DNA of 64,000 bases from assembly GCA_036245805.1 (NCBI GenBank), contig BTRK01000002.1, forward strand, positions 6,444,689-6,508,688, read 5' to 3'. The notes under the pieces were generated by a model. The model made no database searches and was not told the origin of the DNA. It was given only the letters and a program-made list of their open reading frames with translations. A program made the position numbers and the translations under genes. The number at the start of each line of letters is the position of its first letter. The first letter of the stretch is position 1. This document shows, piece after piece, positions 59,601 through 64,000 of this stretch. Origin of the DNA: Pristionchus mayeri (Eukaryota > Nematoda > Chromadorea > Rhabditida > Neodiplogasteridae).

Positions 59601-62091
59601 CTCATCTGTAGCGATGATGGAATTGACCCATCGAAGATTGGATCTACGATGGAGTAATTCCCGACAGACTTGAACACGATTTTTCAGCTGTTCGGGGGAG
59701 AGGTCATGGGGAATCACTTGTGGGAGTTTCGGCTTCTTCCCAGATCGATGGAGGATATCGGACACCGTTGATCTGGGAGTACCAGTATCCTTCTTCAACT
59801 CACGCACACTGGCCATGGGCTTGCGCTTCAGTATGCGGAGAACGAGAGGCTGCTCGAGGGAGGGAGGGCGTCCTGAGCGGGGTTGATCATCGAGACCAAA
59901 CTCCCCTTTCTTGAAGCGGGAGAACCACTTATAGCAGAAGGGTATGGAGGGGGCGTCAGCTCATTCCGACTGGGCCAGGGCAGAGTGGGCCTCCTTCACG
60001 GATCGGCCAAGACGGTAGTAATGAATAAAACTGCTCGGAGGTAGAGATGGGAGTCCATCACAAGAACCAATGTAGCAACTAGGAGACTGATTAAATCCTC
60101 TCACTACTCAACGTCAGAATGATGCAATACATTGTTGACAAACAGATTGCGCAATTACTGCATTTGATCGCGAACTGACTTTTTTCCGAAGCATTATACG
60201 AACTTTCCGGACACCCCAATACAACTACTTACAAATTTTAAAAAAACACAAAAAAATGTGGTTGCTTCACATAAATTACTATTACCTGTCGGACAGACGA
60301 AACAATGCAAAAATAAGAGATTTATTTTTTAAATATTACTTTATTTTTGTCTTTTGGAAAATTCTAGTTTCAGACAGAAAAAATCTATGCGGGTTTATTG
60401 CAGAACATTATGGATCAATTTGCAGGCAACCACACAAATAGGACTTATATTTTCAGGCAATTTTGACTGCTTTTCTGGTGATCTCAATAGTTGAAAAACT
60501 CATAATATATGTATTTTGTCTGAAACATATGAAACCCTACACCCAACTCCCTTTCGTACCTCTGCCTGCTCTGCCCGGTCTTCTAGTCCCATTTCGCTGC
60601 GCTCTACTCTCATTCAACAACTGATTAATCATCTCCTGCGGCATTCCCTCACCCTCCTTGGGTAGGAACGGTGAAGAGGGAATGCTGAAAGTAACGATTA
60701 GTAATCTGGTGTAAACTGAAGGTCGTAGGAAAGAGATTGAGAGCGGTCAATTATGCTTATTTTTAATTGGACCACCATTTATCAGGTTGCGAAAGTCTTG
60801 TCGCGTAATACCGCTTGAACATTGTAGCGCCTATAGTCCTTAATTCAGCTATCGATATCATGTAACTAATTATTATCGATGAGGCATTGGATGGTCTTTC
60901 TAGCGCACCTTACTCCGCAGCTGAAGGCTCTTTAACAAATTATCAGTGCAAGACGAAACACAGCCGACTGATATCACCGACATGCTCGTTTCTACTTTTA
61001 ATACTACTCGGAAAAGAGTGATATGATCAAACACATAACATATTCATAAACCTCATGACACAGGCATTACATTGGCTCATCAATAGATAGCCATGCACAA
61101 ATGCCTTTCTGAAATTTTTTACATATTTCGAAATCAAGCTTGGACGAGAATTCTCGAATACATGTTTTATCGTCTCATTTTTGTTTCGAAGGACATGGGA
61201 ATGTATGTCAGCCTGAAATACGTAGTATGTGAGGTGATTGACTTACTATTTCAGTTTGGGGTTGGTGGAATATTTCCCCAGCCAAATTCGCATTTTCAAA
61301 ATAGAGATCCTCAACTTTTCATGACGAAAACTACCCTATTTGGTAAAATTAATACTCGCAGACGACTTAAATGGTAGGCCTATTGAGCTTATCTGAACAA
61401 GCAACCCTTCCTCTATTATCATTTTACAAGAAATATTTCAGAAGTCACTGGTTGTTTTTAGGCTATGATAAATTTGGAACATATTTTTTTTACATTTTCA
61501 CTCAAAATAAAATTCGTGAAATTTTCTGGTTTTCTATAGGCTACATGATTATGGTGCGCATGTATGTACCTAACATATGTTATGAGGTCAGACAACATAA
61601 ATTCCAGAGCAGCGAAATCAGTGCAGTTACGCACGCGACAAGACTTTCGCAACAACCTAATAGTACCACGTCTGCACTGTGAGTTTCTTAATTTATATTT
61701 GCAAAACATATGAAAAACAGGAACGTATTCGAAAGTTCCTGCGCGTTTTCGAGTAAGCATGAAACATAAGTAAATGTCTCTGTAAGAGCATACATCCATA
61801 TCCCGATTTCGCGAAGATATTTATATATTTGTGACTACAATTTCGTGATGACATGAATAAGCATGCCTTCAGTTAAATAGTTGTCACGTCAACTCGCTTA
61901 CCGCTTGTCGTTGTCCTCCTCTAGATCACTGACATCTGAAACAACACGGCGATCGCTGACTAGTAATTCGTGTTTTTTTAACTTATTACACTTGTATTAA
62001 AATTCTGAAAAAAACTATTGCCTTCATCCGCGGATGAAAGCAGGATCACAGTTGGAAGCAGGAGGAGGACGAGGCAGAGATGTAAGAACAT
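56631..62091 (-). CDS. secreted Dickkopf/prokineticin-like ten-Cys protein, 248 aa (paralog of 38748)
   Basis: Minus-strand exons 62022-62091, 61902-61935, 60560-60684, 58871-58971, 58179-58262, 57786-57879, 57184-57225, 56777-56886 and 56631-56717 sum to 747 nt with agreeing phases. TTCAG|ATG precedes a signal peptide (MFLHLCLVLLLLPTVILLS). The intron 1 donor is GC rather than GT. A charged, probably helical region follows (MPQEMINQLLNESRAQRN, RQEQLIIAKIDKLAERS, EARELIQAIVDSEKERE). The Cys domain is C-x5-C-x3-CC, Ala-rich loop, C-x10-C-x3-C-x-C-x5-C, then C in the last exon. Two exons (101 and 87 nt) have the same length as in the plus-strand paralog; the CC part is split by an additional intron here. 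Mariner-type elements lie in introns 2 and 3 and a palindrome in intron 6. Function is unknown. Confidence 0.7.
57303..57735. mobile_element. palindromic element in an intron
   Basis: Ends ACTGGGTCGGATGATCACC and its near-complement enclose 430 bp. The arms meet near 57485 around CCGATATCTCTACTGGGAGC and its complement. It lies in intron 6 of the Dickkopf-like gene, clear of splice sites. Confidence 0.7.
58083..58159. mobile_element. small MITE with GACGTCATAGTTCTTATCCG end
   Basis: TCGTATGAGAATTATGATGTC and CATAGTTCTTATCCGATG are inverted copies. The same family occurs in both arms of the large inverted repeat (12065-12136, 14570-14640). Confidence 0.6.
58980..60219 (-). pseudogene. mariner element with inactivated transposase
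   Basis: The 1240-bp element has terminal repeats TTGGGGTGTCCGGAAAGTTC (25 bp, perfect) and TA on both sides. The minus strand encodes most of a mariner transposase: WFSRFKKGEFGLDDQPRSGR (linker), then IIATDEKWITHD (first Asp), then LLMDNARPHRA (second Asp), then HPPYFPDLSPCGYH. In mariner the third catalytic Asp lies 34 residues after the second, in the SDYH position; here that codon is GGC (Gly). The N-terminal region also has a TGA stop and a frameshift, and the C-terminal part (SDFCKGKNF onward) is in another frame. It is inserted in intron 3 of the Dickkopf-like gene, just beside exon 4 (58871-58971), in the same orientation. Confidence 0.85.
60782..61660. mobile_element. mariner-type non-autonomous element, 879 bp
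   Basis: The right end reads (complement) TTAGGTTGTTGCGAAAGTCT and the left end TCAGGTTGCGAAAGTCTTGT, flanked by TA. The outer form resembles the ends of the 41526 and 50754 elements. It lies in intron 2 of the Dickkopf-like gene. Frames inside show no DDE motif. Confidence 0.65.
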
Positions 62092-62806
62092 CTGAAGGCT
62101 CTGAAAATGTGAATTGTGAACACAGTTCAATATGGATTGAGGGAAATTCAATAGGAACTCGTGATAGGCGATATCCTATACTTTTGGCGTACAATAACAT
62201 GTTATATTGCCTATGGGAGCAGCATTGTAAACTGATCATCCAACTTACTTTCGAATCAAAATTGAAACCCAACACAACATTGCAAATGGTGGACAAGGTT
62301 TTCAGCAGATATCGTAGCGAGATTAACTGATGGATCAGGAGCAAATAATATGGTTGCACTTGGCTTCTCCCGTCTCTCGCCAGTCCTCACGAGTCCACTG
62401 CTAGAAAGAAATGTCTTTCTATGCCATGTTATCTCATTGGTCTTAGCGACGAGAGAGAATTTAGACTGAAGATACGACTTCTCAATATCTCTCACGGACC
62501 CACTGAAACAGTTGTTTCCCTTGGAGGAACTAGGCCTCTCAGACTAAGCATATCTTCGTCGAGATCAAGCACTCGAAACATTGCGGAATTAGTCCCTCCG
62601 TTGCTTTCTCACAATTGTATGTTGGGTTGTTTGGGAAGATGTGCATTCGAGCGAACAATGATTCTGGTCCTTTATCGTTTTGTTGAGATCTACAATCATA
62701 TTTCAAACGCAAGGTCAATGTCAGCCACTCGTCTTTTCTTTCTTCAATCACTAGAAGACATTTTTCTACTCAAGATTATCCATTAGCGAGAATCAGAGAT
62801 CAAATA
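62092..62806. other. upstream region of the Dickkopf-like gene, duplicated at 50015-50753
   Basis: Homologous to 50015-50753 and partly to 51652-51725. A minus-strand frame with cysteines (YDCRSQQNDKGPESLFARMH, then IFPNNPTYNCEK) lies at 62539-62751. In the other copy this sequence is split by a mariner-type MITE and out of frame, so coding status is uncertain. Confidence 0.4.
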
Positions 62807-63844
62807 TTACTCCGACGGTGGTTTCTTCAACCCGGTGAGACTGTTCAGTAGTTCGATACTGAAGAGAACAGGCGCGCTTGTGGTGATCTCTACCTGCAAT
62901 GAATCATGCGCATTAAAACAGGAAAATCAATAAAAATTAGGAAGAACGTTTGTGAATACACGGGGTAATCAAGGTGGGCACTCTAACATCGTTCCAGTAA
63001 CATTGAATTTAAGCTAGAATAGATCAAATATTAGAAAACTCCAAGATCTAAGAAGATCAACGATATACCTCATCTTTGGCCAGTTCATTCGACGTCGAGA
63101 TGATATGGCCGAACGCGAGCAGCGCATCCTCTGCAGGAATTGATGCTTCAGAATTTCGTACAAAGCAATATGACTTACCAAAGGGAACCCACCGGATGAG
63201 ATCCAAAAATGTAACCTTCTCCCTATTTTCACATGGCACTGCCAAAACGTCTTCTGCGAAAATATGATGGAAGGGTATTATTTTTAGTTCTCATCCGGTA
63301 GGTTATCATCCGAGAAAGTGCCTTGATATTAGAGTTCGTAATTCGGGTCACCGTCTCTTCATTTCCCACACTCTCTCGACCGTTCGAGCGGCGAGAGAGT
63401 GTGGGAAATGAAGAGACGGTACGATCTCTACTTTTTATGAAAAAGAAAAACTGACTGAGATCCCATCGGAAGCCCTTCGTCGTTACTCTGGTCTCGTCCT
63501 AAAAGTTACAATTTGTTTTTGTTTTCATTGTTCACCATTATAAATCACCATTACCTATCTGTAACTACTTTACTCATGGGCAATCAAAACAGTTCATGTT
63601 TTCGAAGGATATTTTGTTTTGGTAATTTGCTACATTCTTTCGTGTTATTCATGCTATCTAAATAGCTCATCTCAGCAGGTGCTCACAGCTCGTGAAAAGC
63701 ACTAAAACAACATACAAATGCCGATAATATCTTGAAAATACCCCAAAAGAAGAGGTAGAAGATCACTCAGACCTGAGAGAGCGGAATGATTCCACATATA
63801 TCCGTGAGTTGCGTTCGCGGTCCCATTTGCAAGCGGTGCGTCCC
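62807..63844 (-). CDS. 3' part of an unrecognised minus-strand gene
   Basis: Four exons 63773-63844, 63179-63253, 63069-63130 and 62807-62893 (72, 75, 62 and 87 nt) join with consistent phases into about 98 codons ending LKKPPSE and TAA. Acceptors are TTTCAG, TCGCAG, CTGCAG and TTGCAG; donors are GTCTGA, GTAAGT and GTATAT. The readable core is ENREKVTFLDLIRWVPFE, then DALLAFGHIISTSNELAKDE, then VEITTSAPVLFSIELLNSLT, probably alpha-helical. The 5' end should lie beyond 63844. A hairpin MITE sits in the first of these introns. I do not recognise the family. Confidence 0.5.
63332..63428. mobile_element. hairpin MITE, GAGTTCG family
   Basis: The left end GAGTTCGTAATTCGGG and a long perfect stem (CCGTCTCTTCATTTCCCACA and complement) are flanked by TA. 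The right outer end is eroded (GATCTC). A strongly decayed relative lies at 63870-63960. Confidence 0.75.
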
Positions 63845-64000
63845 CTGAAATATATAGTATTAGAGTTAGAAATTCGAGTCGTCATATCTTAATGTTATAC
63901 ACTACCTCGGCTGGCCGAGTGGCTATAGTGTGGGGAAATGCAGAAAAGAGATCCATATCTCACGAAGCGATTTATTACCCAGAAATAACATTTCCGACTT

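Overview
The window is eukaryotic and most likely from a rhabditid nematode. The evidence is short introns with TTTCAG-type 3' splice sites, TTTCAG placed directly before start codons (as expected for trans-splicing or a short 5' intron), a multi-exon F-box family in tandem, and a very high load of foldback and Tc1/mariner-type repeats. Species cannot be assigned from sequence alone. A 500-bp run of N (16379-16878) marks an assembly gap.

Layout. 0.1-8.5 kb: a terminal exon of an unknown gene, then an F-box gene broken into a 5' part (1499-1801) and 3' exons (8138-8514). Between these lie tRNA-like repeats, a tRNA-Val-like locus, BTB/BACK exons and a 2.16-kb (AAT)n array. 8.9-20 kb: a decayed Tc1/mariner transposase, a 1.7-kb nested inverted-repeat element rich in TACGGTA-like words, a 3.1-kb inverted repeat, the gap, 1.6 kb of polypyrimidine DNA, a 39-bp satellite whose unit contains a perfect five-pentamer heat-shock element, and a 120-bp tandem repeat. 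20-32.3 kb: F-box family remains and members. One gene is intact (30148-32235) and one is broken by a TTAA-flanked palindrome (26361-29263). The stretch also holds a short LTR element nested in a Tc1-like palindrome. 32-38.7 kb: mostly hairpin MITEs. 38.7-40.8 kb: a complete nine-exon gene for a secreted coiled-coil protein with a ten-cysteine Dickkopf/prokineticin/colipase-like domain. 41-56.2 kb: a degenerate duplication carrying three copies (A, C, B) of an unrecognised secreted-protein gene on the minus strand; only C (51836-52732) is intact. 56.6-62.1 kb: a second nine-exon Dickkopf-like gene on the minus strand, with a dead mariner element in an intron. 62.8-63.8 kb: the 3' part of another minus-strand gene.

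Exon models come from reading splice signals and frames by eye. The best-supported ones have exon lengths summing to a multiple of three and matching between paralogs: F-box exons of 110 and 123 nt, secreted-protein exons of 57, 62, 160, 85 and 107 n, and Dickkopf-like exons of 101 and 87 nt. No operon or pathway links the genes. The theme is fast-evolving families (F-box, secreted Cys-rich, small secreted) being duplicated and broken by transposons. Comparing the A and B copies exposes several transposon insertions against an empty site.
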